Source of the DNA: Lachnospiraceae bacterium
Lineage (GTDB): Bacteria; Bacillota_A; Clostridia; Lachnospirales; Lachnospiraceae
Direction: 5' to 3'
Assembly (NCBI GenBank): GCA_004556565.1
Contig: SFGN01000015.1
Location: 1 to 64,000, forward strand
DNA: 64,000 nucleotides
Every line of letters begins with the position of its first letter. Within the stretch, counting starts at the first letter, position 1. Position numbers and translations under genes: made by a program. Under the pieces are notes generated by a model that was not told the DNA's origin, searched no databases, and worked only from the letters and a program-made list of their open reading frames with translations. Below are positions 17,913 to 26,908 of the stretch, one piece after another.

Positions 17913-19484
17913 TTATACCAACAACCTTCTGACATTTGACCCTGCCTTCTTTGTGATTCTCTGAACTCCGATCGGCCTTCCGGATGCGGGTACCGCGCGT
18001 TCTTTCCCCCACTCACGGATTGCCTCAATCTTTTCCGGACTTGTCTGGGAAAGAGGAACCACATTGTTGAATGTAGAAATTATATTTTCCTGTGTAAGCT
18101 GGAACTCATCATTTGCCATGATACGATAGGCCAGCTCTCTTGCTGTAGACTCCAGGTCCGCAGCGGTAAATCCATCCGTTATCTCTACAATATGATCGGC
18201 AAAACCGCCTGCAAAATCCAGTTTCAAATATTTTCTCATGTAAATTTTCAGGATTTCCCTGCGCTCATCCGCCGTCGGCAGATCGACAAAGAACAATTCA
18301 TCAAAACGTCCTCTTCTTAACAATTCTGAAGGGAGCATGGAAACGTCATTTGCCGTTGCAACCACAAATACCTGCTTTTTGCACTCCTGAAGCCAGAACA
18401 GAAATTGGCCCACCATCCTGGTGGAAACGCCGCCGTCCCCGCTGCTTCCCACACCTGAAAGCCCTTTTTCTATCTCATCAATCCACAGCACGCACGGAGC
18501 CACATTTTCCGCGGTTGACAGTGCGTCCTTTAACTGCTGCTCCGTCTGTCCCACATATTGTCCCTGAACAGTCGCGAAATCAAGACGGTACAACGGCATT
18601 TTCCAGTTTGCCGCAATTGATTTTGCAGACATGGATTTTCCACATCCCGGAACACCCACCAGCAAAATTCCTCTCGGCGGTTTCAGACCTCTCGCTTTCA
18701 TTTCATCACGTTTTTCCGGACTTAAAAGCTGCTTTTTCTCGTCCAGCCACTTTCTCAGACCTTCAAGTCCGCCGACATCTTTCACGCTGTCATCGACATC
18801 TATTTTTTCCAGCCCGGAAATATCGGAGAACAGCCGGTCTTTTGCAAAACGAATTTCATCAAGGTCGATTTTGCGGATACATTTTTTCGCAATCAGCGCT
18901 GCAATGACATTTTCTGCTTCGATCCGGGAAACCCCTGCCAGCATGGAAGCCGCTTCTCTTACATCCGAATTGTCCCATTCAATCGGAATCTCGTTACGGT
19001 AATCATCAATGTATTCTTTTATGATAGAATACATTTCTTCTTCGTTGGGCAGATCTATTTTCACCATCATGCCCTGACGCTGAAGCTGATTCCAGATACT
19101 GTTTCCGGTCACGACGATAACCATGCCGCCTGTCTCATTTGCCAGATCGACCAGTGCCAGTATCTGACGTGCATCTGCATTGTCACAGCTGATGTCCGGC
19201 ACTTCTGTAAGCACAAGTGTCAGATACTGTCTGCGCTGCATCTGCTCCATCATAAAATCGATCGCCCCATAAAATGATTTATCCTCATTCAATGATTTTT
19301 CTGTTGTCAGATCATAAGTCCCTTTTGACAACGTATGCACATAGAACGGCAATGACAGCTCTGTTGAAACATCCCTCAGGATTTCCAACGTTCTTGCCTT
19401 TTCCATGGAATCAATCACAATAAAGGGAATTCTTGCAATAGAATACCGCTGCAACAACTCTTTACATTTTGCCGCCTCACTCAT
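17913..19484 (-). CDS. Ycf46-like AAA+ ATPase
   Basis: 523 residues when started at the ATG at 19484, which has a perfect AGGAGGA site. The N-terminal half (1-250) resembles the inactive AAA-like and helical part of the Ycf46 family. The C-terminal AAA domain has Walker A GVPGCGKS (about 280), Walker B LWIDEIEKG (about 335), sensor 1 VVATAND and an RRGRFDE second-region/arginine-finger motif. It is predicted to be a hexameric cytosolic remodeller. Next to it are small hypothetical proteins, an M48 protease and coiled-coil membrane proteins, so it may feed or assemble a membrane complex. A long hairpin lies in the 164-base gap before it. Confidence 0.9.
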   Translation of the reverse strand: MSEAAKCKELLQRYSIARIPFIVIDSMEKARTLEILRDVSTELSLPFYVHTLSKGTYDLTTEKSLNEDKSFYGAIDFMMEQMQRRQYLTLVLTEVPDISCDNADARQILALVDLANETGGMVIVVTGNSIWNQLQRQGMMVKIDLPNEEEMYSIIKEYIDDYRNEIPIEWDNSDVREAASMLAGVSRIEAENVIAALIAKKCIRKIDLDEIRFAKDRLFSDISGLEKIDVDDSVKDVGGLEGLRKWLDEKKQLLSPEKRDEMKARGLKPPRGILLVGVPGCGKSMSAKSIAANWKMPLYRLDFATVQGQYVGQTEQQLKDALSTAENVAPCVLWIDEIEKGLSGVGSSGDGGVSTRMVGQFLFWLQECKKQVFVVATANDVSMLPSELLRRGRFDELFFVDLPTADERREILKIYMRKYLKLDFAGGFADHIVEITDGFTAADLESTARELAYRIMANDEFQLTQENIISTFNNVVPLSQTSPEKIEAIREWGKERAVPASGRPIGVQRITKKAGSNVRRLLV

Positions 19485-19554
19485 CTCATTTCCTCCTGTA
19501 CAGCGTTTGTATAACGTTTGCGAAATAACAAACTTTTTTCTTATCGTATATTCT

Positions 19555-19600
19555 GACATAAGCCACAGCAAATAGCTAAGTATTCATTGTGGCTTATGTC
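19555..19600 (-). promoter_or_regulatory. 13-bp stem-loop upstream of the AAA ATPase gene
   Basis: GACATAAGCCACA (19555-19567) pairs perfectly with 19588-19600. It lies between the 149-residue gene and the AAA ATPase gene. There is no clean T-run directly behind it on the minus strand, so it is more likely an attenuator, an mRNA processing or stability element, or a weak terminator. Confidence 0.5.
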
Positions 19601-19648
19601 GGCAACACGTCGGCTCATCTGCCTGAGCGAAGTGTTTCCTGTTCGATA

Positions 19649-20098
19649 TTAAAATCTGTTCACTTTATGGTTTCTTATCACACTTGATAGTTTCCCGCTG
19701 TGGTCTTTTCTCGCCGAATCTTCCAATGATTTCTGTGCGCTGTCCGCCTGGTCAAGCACCAGCTGCACAAACTGTTTCCGCTGTTCTTCCGGAACTGCCG
19801 GAATATCAACAGCCTTTGCCAGAAATGCCATTTCTTTTCTCATGGAAAGTAATGCCTGCACGAGAGCACCTTCGCTCCCCCTTGCCCGGGACATATCTTT
19901 CTGGAATTTATCTGATGCCGCGTTCAGACGGGTATTGACGGCTTCCATCAACTTTGCCGAAAAACGCTCTGCCACGCCGGACTGCCACTCAATCGTCCCC
20001 CGATGCATTGCCTGCATCACTTCACTATCATCTTCTTTTGCCTTGAATACTTTCAGCACCTCGACCCATTCAGCATATGTATGTGGAGTACGGATCAT
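19649..20098 (-). CDS. Hypothetical helical protein, 149 residues
   Basis: Not recognised. The ATG at 20098 follows AAGGAGGAAA and overlaps the stop codon of the upstream zinc-ribbon gene by four bases (ATGA), so the two are translationally coupled. The sequence is largely helical and charged (TYAEWVEVLKVFKAKEDD, then KDMSRARGSEGALVQALLS), with no Cys motif or membrane segment. Its position between the zinc-ribbon repeat protein and the AAA ATPase suggests an adaptor or structural role in the same complex. Confidence 0.72.
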   Translation of the reverse strand: MIRTPHTYAEWVEVLKVFKAKEDDSEVMQAMHRGTIEWQSGVAERFSAKLMEAVNTRLNAASDKFQKDMSRARGSEGALVQALLSMRKEMAFLAKAVDIPAVPEEQRKQFVQLVLDQADSAQKSLEDSARKDHSGKLSSVIRNHKVNRF

Positions 20099-20708
20099 CT
20101 GCGTTTCCTCCTTACAACGACCTGCGGCGGTTCGATATTCCATTCCGGCAGTCCCTTAGCCAATGCAGATCGTTCTTCCTTACAGTCCTCTGTCAGAGAA
20201 ACCGGCTGGAAAGAAAAACCTCGCTTTTTCGACTGCTTATCACGTTTCACCAATTCTTCCACCGCTTGAGTCACCTCCGGCTTCTCTACAGCTGCCGCAA
20301 ACGGATTAGTTGCAAGTTCTTCCTTCACTTCCGCAAACGGATTAGTTACAGGTTCTTTCTTCATTTCCGCAAATGGATTAGTTGCAGGTTCTTCCTTCAC
20401 TTCCGCAAATGGATTAGTTGCAGGTTCTTCCTTCACTTCCGCAAATGGATTAGTTGCAGGTTCGGATTAGTTGCAGGTTCTTCCTTCACTTCCGCAAACG
20501 GATTAGTTGCAGGTTCTTCCTTCACTTCCGCAAATAGATTATCGGCGGGCTCTTCTTTCACCGCCGGTTTCGGAGCTTCATATTTGGTTCCGCATTTAGT
20601 ACAGAATTTTCCTCTTACTTCAGCCCCGCAATTTGAACATATTTTTATCGCCGGTTCTGACGGACTGGATTGTGCATTAATAAACTGTGCTCTCTGTTTT
20701 GCATCCAT
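20095..20708 (-). pseudogene. Zinc-ribbon protein with 12-residue repeats, frameshifted
   Basis: Two overlapping frames belong to one gene. The first (20708-20433) has a zinc ribbon (CSNCGAEVRGKFCTKCG, residues about 24-40) and then copies of a 12-residue repeat (EEPATNPFAEVK). It runs into a truncated 17-bp repeat unit and ends in a nonsense tail (NPNLQLIHLRK). The second frame (20436-20095) continues the same repeat and ends in a basic tail (VVVRRKRR). Restoring the missing 19 bases of one 36-bp unit would give a single protein of about 210 residues. The break is therefore a repeat-slippage event: it could be a null allele, phase variation or an assembly artefact of the repeat. It precedes the 149-residue gene with a 4-base overlap. 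Confidence 0.8.
20288..20575 (-). repeat. 36-bp minisatellite inside the zinc-ribbon gene
   Basis: About eight copies of a 36-bp unit (core GGATTAGTTGCAGGTTC on the plus strand) encode Glu-Glu-Pro-Ala-Thr-Asn-Pro-Phe-Ala-Glu-Val-Lys. One unit near 20450-20475 is cut to 17 bp, which shifts the frame. Units at the edges are more diverged than those in the centre. Confidence 0.92.
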
Positions 20709-20720
20709 AACTTTCCCCTC

Positions 20721-22505
20721 CTATGCATTCATCTTAATTCTTCTGGTTGCATCAGATTGTTTCTGTACATACTGTTCCGGTGAAAGGGTATCTATCAAAT
20801 CAAGCACCTTCTGACTTTCCACATCTCGCTCTGCAAATTCATTTCTAAAATCCACAACTTCCGCCAGTGTTGCTCTGATAATCTCTGTACCGCTTTTACG
20901 CAGGTCTTCATACTGATTTTCTGTTGTCTGACGCTGTACTTCCAGATTTTTCTTCGCCGTAAAATGGTTGACCATCATGCCGATTCCGGCAACCGCTGCA
21001 ATGATTCCCAGAATCCAGCTGCCTGTCACGAGCAGGATCAGGCCAAGTGCCGCGATTACACCGCCGCCATAAAGACAGAACTGCTGGAATCCCGAAAGAG
21101 CCAGCCTGGAAAGAACATCAGCTTTTTCTTTATCGATGTTACTGTTGTAAATTGCAACCAATTCACCTTCGTTTTCTCCATCCTTTGTCATCCCCTGGAA
21201 AATCTGTTTGTCTCCTGCATTCAGATGGATTTCTATCTGGTCCGGGATTTTACTTCTGTTCGTTGCGATCACATCCTCGTAAGCATCCCGCACCCATTCT
21301 TTAGAAAGGGATAAGGCAAACTTCTGAGTGGACACACTTGAATTTGTGCTTTCCGGCTTCATTGCCGCATCTGTCAGAAGCTGTGTGAAATCTTTGTGCG
21401 TTTCAAATGCTGTATTTTCTACTTGCATTGCATCCTCCGCGCGCTGTTTGTCTCCTTCATAATCAACAATGAACTGATTCAGTTTTTCTTTTTTTCTGAG
21501 AGGAATTTCCTCGTCATCAAAATCTGTAACCAGTGAGTCCAGGACTTCGTCAAGCTGCTTTTTAACCGCACCTGTCGTTATCGGCTGTTCGAAAATATTT
21601 GTCAGATATTCAAATATTGTTGCATGCAGATGAGCGCCTTCCATAATATCGCGGAGGACCGACCACGTGGTGCTGTATTTCTTTAAATATGTATATTGTG
21701 TATCTTTCAAAGGCATTCGTTTCTGATTAATTGCGGCAGACCACTGGCTCGTCTGCTGTTCCACGAATCCCGGCTTTTCTTCAAGCTGTGCAAGCCACTG
21801 TTCAATATGCTTTGCGACAACCCCCTCAGAATCCGCACCGAGAAGTCCGCTTGCATAAGCATCAAGCATGATAATGCATTTTCTGTCCAGATTTTCCGCA
21901 TCCTGGTTTTCAAAATAACGTTTTGCCCATTTCAGGCATGCCTGTTTCCGGTCTGCGCGCCTGCAGATAAGTGCAAAGAGAAGAGATGTCTTTTCATCAT
22001 CTCGTTTGATCGCCTCCCTGACTGCTCTGTCCGCAATCTCCGGTTTGTCATTGATCCATGCTGCAAGTGCAACCAGACACGGTGCCAGCCAGTAATTCGG
22101 AGTTGTGATCATCATTTCTTCCGTCACATCCGTGATCGTATCTTTTTTCACGATACCGAGATCATCAGCCTGCAGCACACCTGTAGTCGTTCTTCTAATC
22201 TCTGCATAGTGACCAAAATTCTTTTCCAGTTCCTGGCGAATCTTGACCAGTCGGATCTCCGCCTTCTGCAGTTCAGACTGTCTTGCCGCCTCTGCCACAT
22301 AATCATGGAACTCTCGTGCCAGTTTCGACAACTCATCATTGACTATAGAAACATTATTATTCACTGTTCCAATGTTTCTGTCCAATACTTCGATGTTTTT
22401 GAAAACAACCTCCAGATTCCGCTCAATTCTGTCCAGGTTCGCCTGTTCAATGATTCTTTCCGCCATACTTTCCTTCATCCTGTTAACTATATTTTCTTTA
22501 TACAA
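20721..22505 (-). CDS. Coiled-coil membrane protein, 594 residues
   Basis: Family not recognised. Residues about 20-110 are a long coiled coil (NLEVVFKNIEVLDRNIG and onward). A large helical, partly TPR-like region follows (about 130-420). Two adjacent hydrophobic segments (about 475-520, GGGVIAALGLILLVTGSWIL and a following one) form a hairpin, and a short helical tail is cytoplasmic. Start is uncertain: ATGs at 22478 (with AACAGG) and 22466 (with AAGGAAAG) have better sites than 22505. A 39-residue zinc-ribbon gene ends 20 bases upstream and the zinc-ribbon repeat gene follows 13 bases downstream. It is probably a membrane-proximal scaffold for the AAA/tubulin-like neighbourhood. Confidence 0.8.
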   Translation of the reverse strand: MYKENIVNRMKESMAERIIEQANLDRIERNLEVVFKNIEVLDRNIGTVNNNVSIVNDELSKLAREFHDYVAEAARQSELQKAEIRLVKIRQELEKNFGHYAEIRRTTTGVLQADDLGIVKKDTITDVTEEMMITTPNYWLAPCLVALAAWINDKPEIADRAVREAIKRDDEKTSLLFALICRRADRKQACLKWAKRYFENQDAENLDRKCIIMLDAYASGLLGADSEGVVAKHIEQWLAQLEEKPGFVEQQTSQWSAAINQKRMPLKDTQYTYLKKYSTTWSVLRDIMEGAHLHATIFEYLTNIFEQPITTGAVKKQLDEVLDSLVTDFDDEEIPLRKKEKLNQFIVDYEGDKQRAEDAMQVENTAFETHKDFTQLLTDAAMKPESTNSSVSTQKFALSLSKEWVRDAYEDVIATNRSKIPDQIEIHLNAGDKQIFQGMTKDGENEGELVAIYNSNIDKEKADVLSRLALSGFQQFCLYGGGVIAALGLILLVTGSWILGIIAAVAGIGMMVNHFTAKKNLEVQRQTTENQYEDLRKSGTEIIRATLAEVVDFRNEFAERDVESQKVLDLIDTLSPEQYVQKQSDATRRIKMNA

Positions 22506-22524
22506 AATTACACAAATCTTTCAA

Positions 22525-22644
22525 TCATTTCTTTTTCTGCTGTAAGTATAATACGGCTCCACTAACGGAAATTTCACACATTTCACAGATACCGCCCTCA
22601 TAACTCACCTCATTCACTCCGCATTTTTCACATTTCCATGACAT
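22525..22644 (-). CDS. 39-residue zinc-ribbon microprotein
   Basis: Too short for standard cut-offs but well supported: a GAGGAGGG site lies before the ATG, and the product begins MSWKCEKCGVNEVSYEGG and continues with ICEMCEIS, giving two CxxC pairs of a complete zinc ribbon, then a Lys-rich end. It lies in the same orientation just upstream of the coiled-coil membrane protein. Its ribbon matches the type found at the N-termini of the M48 protease, the repeat protein and the lectin-domain protein, so it may be a stand-alone version of the shared module. Confidence 0.75.
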   Translation of the reverse strand: MSWKCEKCGVNEVSYEGGICEMCEISVSGAVLYLQQKKK

Positions 22645-22723
22645 AAATGTCCCTCCTCATGCCGTATTATCGTAAATACATCCTTCTCCTGGTTTCGGAG
22701 ATAATCCCCAAAACATCTGTTAT

Positions 22724-24163
22724 TTACATCAGAGTTTTTTTAACACGCAAAATCCGCGCCACAGATTCATTAAGCCTTTCCACACTTATTCTCCCGTCAT
22801 ATACAGCATTCAGCACCCCCTGATATGCACTGTAAAAATCCGACGGCATAAGAAGAAGATCACATCCTGCTCCGATCGCCATTACTGCTGTGTCTGCGGC
22901 AGAATAATTCTGGGAAATTGCTCCCATATTCAGTGCATCAGTCACTACCACCCCTTCAAAACCAAGTTGATTCCTCAAAATGTCTGTCACTACCGAATAT
23001 GACAGTGAGGACGGTATACCGTCCCCTGTAATTCCCGGAACAGAAATATGTCCTACCATAACAAATTTTACGCCATTTTGAATTGCCTGTGCAAAGGGAA
23101 TCATTTCATTTGTCATCATCTGTTCCAGTGTTTTATCCGTATAAGCATAACCCTCATGGGTATCTCCTGCCGTAGCGCCATGCCCGGGAAAATGCTTGAC
23201 CGCCCCGTAAACGCCATAATCATGCAGCCCGTTCAGAACCTGCTGCACCATCACGGACACCTGATTACAGTCCGGACCAAAAGATCTGTTCCACACCACG
23301 GTGTTAGACGGGTTTGACAGGACATCTGCCACCGGGGCGAAATCCAGATTAAATCCATACTGCGAAAGGTAACTGCCGAGAGTCTGCCCGATCGTATATG
23401 CCCTCTGAGGATCCGTAACCTGTGACATATTCTCGATCAGCGGTATTCCTGCAAGACCGCTGTTTCCGATTCTGGCAACAGTTCCTCCTTCTTCATCGAT
23501 ACAGGTAAACACCGGAAGCCCGATTCTTTCCATACTGTACTGCTGCGTTGCTGAAAGCATCTGCATTACCTGCTCACCGCTCTGGATATTTCCGGAAAAA
23601 TACACAAACCCGCCGACCGGATACTGATATAAACTGTTTCTTGTGGCATCTCCCGCGGCAACCGCCACATCCACGCCGGTCAACGTTTCCGGTGTTATGA
23701 TAAAAAGCTGGGCAACCTTTTCTTCCGTAGTCAGCCGCTGAAGCTGCTCCTGAACCCATGCTTCCTCGGCCTCCTCTTCACTGATTTCTGCATCATCTTT
23801 CTTATCGGCAGCTTTATCCTCAGGCACATTATCTTCTGAATCGTCCGCAGAAGATTCCGCATCACCGTTATTTGAATCCGGTACACCGGAATCATTTTCG
23901 GAAATATCATTCCTGTCGGAATCGACTGTAGTTTTCCAGGAATTAAAATACATCCCAAGAGCAATTCCGAACGCGGCACAGGCGGCCATCAGCACTGCCA
24001 TGCCTGCTATCATCTTCACTTTTGATTTTCTGCTGTTTACGGCCTTCCCGCTGCTTTTAATTGTCTGTTCTTTTTTTGCCTTCCAACCGCTTTCAGTTAT
24101 CTGTCCATTTTTTGTCTTCCCGCTGCTTTCAGCCGCCTCATTATTTTCAATCTTCATATTCAA
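22724..24163 (-). CDS. Membrane-anchored GH3 beta-N-acetylhexosaminidase (NagZ-like)
   Basis: 479 residues: polar cytoplasmic N-terminus, one membrane anchor (about 50-72), an acidic Asp/Glu/Ser-rich linker (about 80-135) and a GH3 catalytic domain outside. The NagZ hallmark KHFPGHGATAGDTHEG (about 324) carries the Asp-His dyad used as general acid/base, and the nucleophile is the Asp of VVTDALNMG (about 406). GH3 NagZ enzymes remove beta-1,4-linked GlcNAc from peptidoglycan fragments; a Gram-positive surface-anchored form would act on the cell wall or on exogenous glycans. The start overlaps the upstream lectin-domain gene by 17 bases. The initiation site is weak, and translation is probably coupled. 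Confidence 0.92.
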   Translation of the reverse strand: MNMKIENNEAAESSGKTKNGQITESGWKAKKEQTIKSSGKAVNSRKSKVKMIAGMAVLMAACAAFGIALGMYFNSWKTTVDSDRNDISENDSGVPDSNNGDAESSADDSEDNVPEDKAADKKDDAEISEEEAEEAWVQEQLQRLTTEEKVAQLFIITPETLTGVDVAVAAGDATRNSLYQYPVGGFVYFSGNIQSGEQVMQMLSATQQYSMERIGLPVFTCIDEEGGTVARIGNSGLAGIPLIENMSQVTDPQRAYTIGQTLGSYLSQYGFNLDFAPVADVLSNPSNTVVWNRSFGPDCNQVSVMVQQVLNGLHDYGVYGAVKHFPGHGATAGDTHEGYAYTDKTLEQMMTNEMIPFAQAIQNGVKFVMVGHISVPGITGDGIPSSLSYSVVTDILRNQLGFEGVVVTDALNMGAISQNYSAADTAVMAIGAGCDLLLMPSDFYSAYQGVLNAVYDGRISVERLNESVARILRVKKTLM

Positions 24164-25373
24164 TGATGTAACCTACTTTCCCGCTGAATGCAGATACGGC
24201 TGCCGGAATATTTTCCGGTCCGTCATTCCATACCCATCTTCCTTCGCCTGAGTAATAAAAAATGTTCATGTATGGCTCTTCAATTTTCAGGTTCGGATCT
24301 TCATAACTCGGTTCGCCTGCCATCCATTCACCGTTACACCATACATCAGGATTCCCGTTAAGCCGCTCCCCATAAGTATCACCATTTTCATCAACCCAGT
24401 AATAGCCTTTTCCGTCCGGTTCTTTACAGCCTCCGATATAAAAATGTATCGAATTGCATCCATATGTGGAAATAAGCTTTAAGAGATACTGGTATTCCTC
24501 ATAGGAATTAATACGCACAAGATATCCACCTTTTGAACGACTGTCATTAAACGCCTGTTTCCACCCGCAGTCCTTGATTACAATCTCATAATTATGAATC
24601 CCGCCTTCTGTAGAATCATATAAAGGTCCATCCGTTGTCTCAATCGTTTTTACATCCGCAAGAACCTTTTCCCCTTTCACTGTCAGTCCGGCCGTCATTA
24701 TGATTTCCCGGGCTTCATAATCTGTCAGATCAATGTCAGCAGGTGTTTTGTCAATATATATGTATTTTACGTCATTTAATAGTTTCTTGTTTCCATCCTG
24801 GTCATAAGCATATACAGAAGCCTTTTCCTCCAGTGAAAGAACCTCTCCCATCATCGTCCCGGACACCTCGCAATCCAGGAAATTGATGCAGTCTAAATCA
24901 GCTTTCGCTTCATCCTTATACTCCGGCTCGTCGGAAGTAACATTTTTCGTCCCGTCATCTTCTTCCCCGTCGGCATTCTCCTGTGAAAGCTGCATAGAGC
25001 TCTTTTCCGTGTCCTGAGCATCGCGGCCCTTCCGGAACAATGTGATTCCGACAATCAATGCTCCGATAATCACCACTGCCGCAATCGAAATAATCAGGTA
25101 CAATCTGTTCTTATTATCCTTTGTCTGAGTGGCTCCGGCCGTATCCCATGTATTATCTTTGGGCCCGCCGCCGCTCATTTTCTCGTCTTCCGCACGAATC
25201 AGTTCCGCGCCACATTCCGGACAGAATACATCATCGACTCCCACTTCTGTTCCACATTCCGGACAATATTTTACACCACTTCTTTTTACGCTGCCGCCGG
25301 AAACCGGTGCCCCGCACTCCGGGCAAAACGCAGCGTCATCCGGAATCCATTCCTTACATACATTACAAATCAT
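24147..25373 (-). CDS. Double zinc-ribbon membrane protein with C-type-lectin-like domain
   Basis: 408 residues. Two zinc ribbons on the cytoplasmic side (CNVC...CPECG and CPECG...CPECG, residues 1-60), one transmembrane segment (about 88-111), an acidic linker, a small beta domain and a C-terminal C-type-lectin fold (about 275-408). The lectin hallmarks are visible: KQAFNDSRSKGGYLVRI, FYIGGCKEP, YYWVDENG, a WxxGEPS-type loop and WVWNDGP. The inside ribbon and outside ligand-binding domain suggest a sensor or scaffold linking the envelope to the cytoplasmic machine. No reverse transcriptase or template repeat is present, so this is not a diversity-generating target. A good GGAGG site precedes the ATG. 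Confidence 0.85.
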   Translation of the reverse strand: MICNVCKEWIPDDAAFCPECGAPVSGGSVKRSGVKYCPECGTEVGVDDVFCPECGAELIRAEDEKMSGGGPKDNTWDTAGATQTKDNKNRLYLIISIAAVVIIGALIVGITLFRKGRDAQDTEKSSMQLSQENADGEEDDGTKNVTSDEPEYKDEAKADLDCINFLDCEVSGTMMGEVLSLEEKASVYAYDQDGNKKLLNDVKYIYIDKTPADIDLTDYEAREIIMTAGLTVKGEKVLADVKTIETTDGPLYDSTEGGIHNYEIVIKDCGWKQAFNDSRSKGGYLVRINSYEEYQYLLKLISTYGCNSIHFYIGGCKEPDGKGYYWVDENGDTYGERLNGNPDVWCNGEWMAGEPSYEDPNLKIEEPYMNIFYYSGEGRWVWNDGPENIPAAVSAFSGKVGYIIEYED

Positions 25374-25493
25374 AACGTTCCCTCCTCACCTTTCACTTTT
25401 TTAAGTATATTATTTTCTTTTTAAAAAAACAATCCGTGTATCAAAAGAATCATCAAAAAATAACATATTCTGCACCACATTTTCCTCAATACA

Positions 25494-25522
25494 TTGACAC
25501 TTTTAACAAATGCTTATATAAT
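25494..25522 (+). promoter_or_regulatory. Consensus sigma-A promoter for the Bfd-like gene
   Basis: TTGACA (25494-25499), exactly 17 bases, then TATAAT (25517-25522): a perfect housekeeping promoter. The divergent lectin gene begins at 25373. The rest of 25374-25493 shows nothing recognisable. Confidence 0.88.
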
Positions 25523-25604
25523 ATTCCTAGCAGTAAACATTCCAAATCAGCACTGTGCACTGAAAGAATAACGTACACAGGATATCCAAGGAGAGGTGAA
25601 ACGT

Positions 25605-25799
25605 ATGGAAAATTATACCATTTGCAACTGTAAAAAAGTAACATATTTTGACGTTGAGGACGCGCTGAAAAACAGCAAAGTTTTTGAGGATGTTGAAAAA
25701 ACATTTGAAGAAGTTCAAAAAATTACGCATTGCACCACAGGCTGCGGCGGCTGCCATGACAAAATTCTGGATGCCATTTCCGAAATCATGGCCAAGTAA
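25605..25799 (+). CDS. (2Fe-2S)-binding Bfd-like protein
   Basis: 64 residues. The spacing Cys-x-Cys (TICNCKKV) followed by Cys-x4-Cys-x2-Cys (CTTGCGGC) is that of the BFD/ferredoxin-like 2Fe-2S fold, which exchanges electrons or iron with partners such as bacterioferritin, nitrite reductase or NifU. The short stand-alone form is widespread in Clostridia. The start is the ATG after CAAGGAGAGG, not the ATG three codons earlier. It has its own perfect promoter and terminator and interrupts the leftward gene block, so it looks like an independent gene of redox or iron metabolism. Confidence 0.85.
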   Translation: MENYTICNCKKVTYFDVEDALKNSKVFEDVEKTFEEVQKITHCTTGCGGCHDKILDAISEIMAK

Positions 25800-25831
25800 C
25801 TTTACACACAAACGCCCTCGAAAGACGTTGG

Positions 25832-25859
25832 GAAGCGACATTTCTGCCGCTTCTTTTTT
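25832..25859 (+). terminator. Terminator of the Bfd-like gene
   Basis: GAAGCG (25832-25837) pairs with CGCTTC (25848-25853), followed by a run of T. It lies 32 bases after the stop codon. Confidence 0.8.
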
Positions 25860-25925
25860 GTTGCCATACACATATTAGAAATAAAGAAGTGAACCCGACA
25901 GATTTTTGATATCAGATATCCCTCC

Positions 25926-26657
25926 TTACAAATACCTTTTTCCGGATGATCCAAACTGCTTTCCGATCCTGTCTTCAAAAAAGCCCGCTCCGATAAGAGA
26001 ACATACGCAGCATAGCATTCCCACAAGGATTACGGATATGCTTCCGACCTGTTCCAGCATTCCAGGTATATTTAACAGGTAATACAGAAAAATCACCATA
26101 AACTCAACAGCAAGTATCTTAATAACTCCCGGAACTATGATTGTCAGGAGAACCCACAAACAATACTCCCAGACCAGCATTTTCATAATAAAGAATCCAC
26201 CTATAAGCAGAAATGCCGTAATTACAGCCAACAGTATCCTGATTCCGAGCGAATAGTCGGAAAAGAAATTTATAAGTTTTTTATACACCATTTCCATAAT
26301 AAACGCAGTTGCTATCGCCGTGAGAATCGGGATAGATATCATTTTCAGCGGCGCAGTTGCCGCCCTTCTGAAATCAGAGCATTGCTCTCTCTTTGCAATA
26401 TCCAAAAAGTAAGAAACCAGTTTTCCAATCACCCGGAACAACAAAGCACATATCAGACTTTTCAAAAGATTTTCAGCGAAAACCTGCTCACCCAGCGGTA
26501 ATATCCCGGTTCCGGTAATCCCAAAATATCCCTCCACCAGGTCTGCAACATTGTCGATCCAGGGCAGACTGCTCATCAGAGAAATCAGCCAGCCGGATTT
26601 CAGGCAGATTAAAACAAGGGAAATTTCAACAATTGTAAATAAAACCATTCCGGTCAT
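25926..26657 (-). CDS. Polytopic membrane protein, 243 residues
   Basis: Started at the ATG at 26657, which follows AAAGGAG. Six or seven hydrophobic segments are visible (for example IVEISLVLICLKSGWLI, LLAVITAFLLIGGFF and VLLTIIVPGVIKILAVEF), with short charged loops and no known signature. The family is unknown. It lies leftward of the transglutaminase lipoprotein gene after a 250-base AT-rich gap with no other recognised content. It may form a membrane part of the neighbouring system, or be unrelated. Confidence 0.7.
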   Translation of the reverse strand: MTGMVLFTIVEISLVLICLKSGWLISLMSSLPWIDNVADLVEGYFGITGTGILPLGEQVFAENLLKSLICALLFRVIGKLVSYFLDIAKREQCSDFRRAATAPLKMISIPILTAIATAFIMEMVYKKLINFFSDYSLGIRILLAVITAFLLIGGFFIMKMLVWEYCLWVLLTIIVPGVIKILAVEFMVIFLYYLLNIPGMLEQVGSISVILVGMLCCVCSLIGAGFFEDRIGKQFGSSGKRYL

Positions 26658-26908
26658 AATATGTACTCCTTTCACCATTTATTTGTACAATATGTATTAT
26701 ATACCTTAATATACAAAAATTTTTTTCAATTTATAGCAGCCATAATAGTTTGATAATGTTTCCTTTGCTGACCTCGTGGATTTGGTCCCTTTGACATTAC
26801 ACTTACTACATCAGCATAATTAAAGTTAACCGTAGTGAATTTGTAAGCTCTTTGCAATACAATAGCTTATTTTTTACCTACAGATATCTTTGTGTATGGT
26901 ATATACAC

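Noticed and set aside
20288..20575. Regular 36-bp repeats that could be taken for a CRISPR array
   Set aside because: Units are contiguous without unique spacers and stay in one reading frame as a 12-residue protein repeat; they are a coding minisatellite.
24147..25373. Diversity-generating retroelement target (C-type lectin)
   Set aside because: No reverse transcriptase, Avd gene or template repeat was found in the window.
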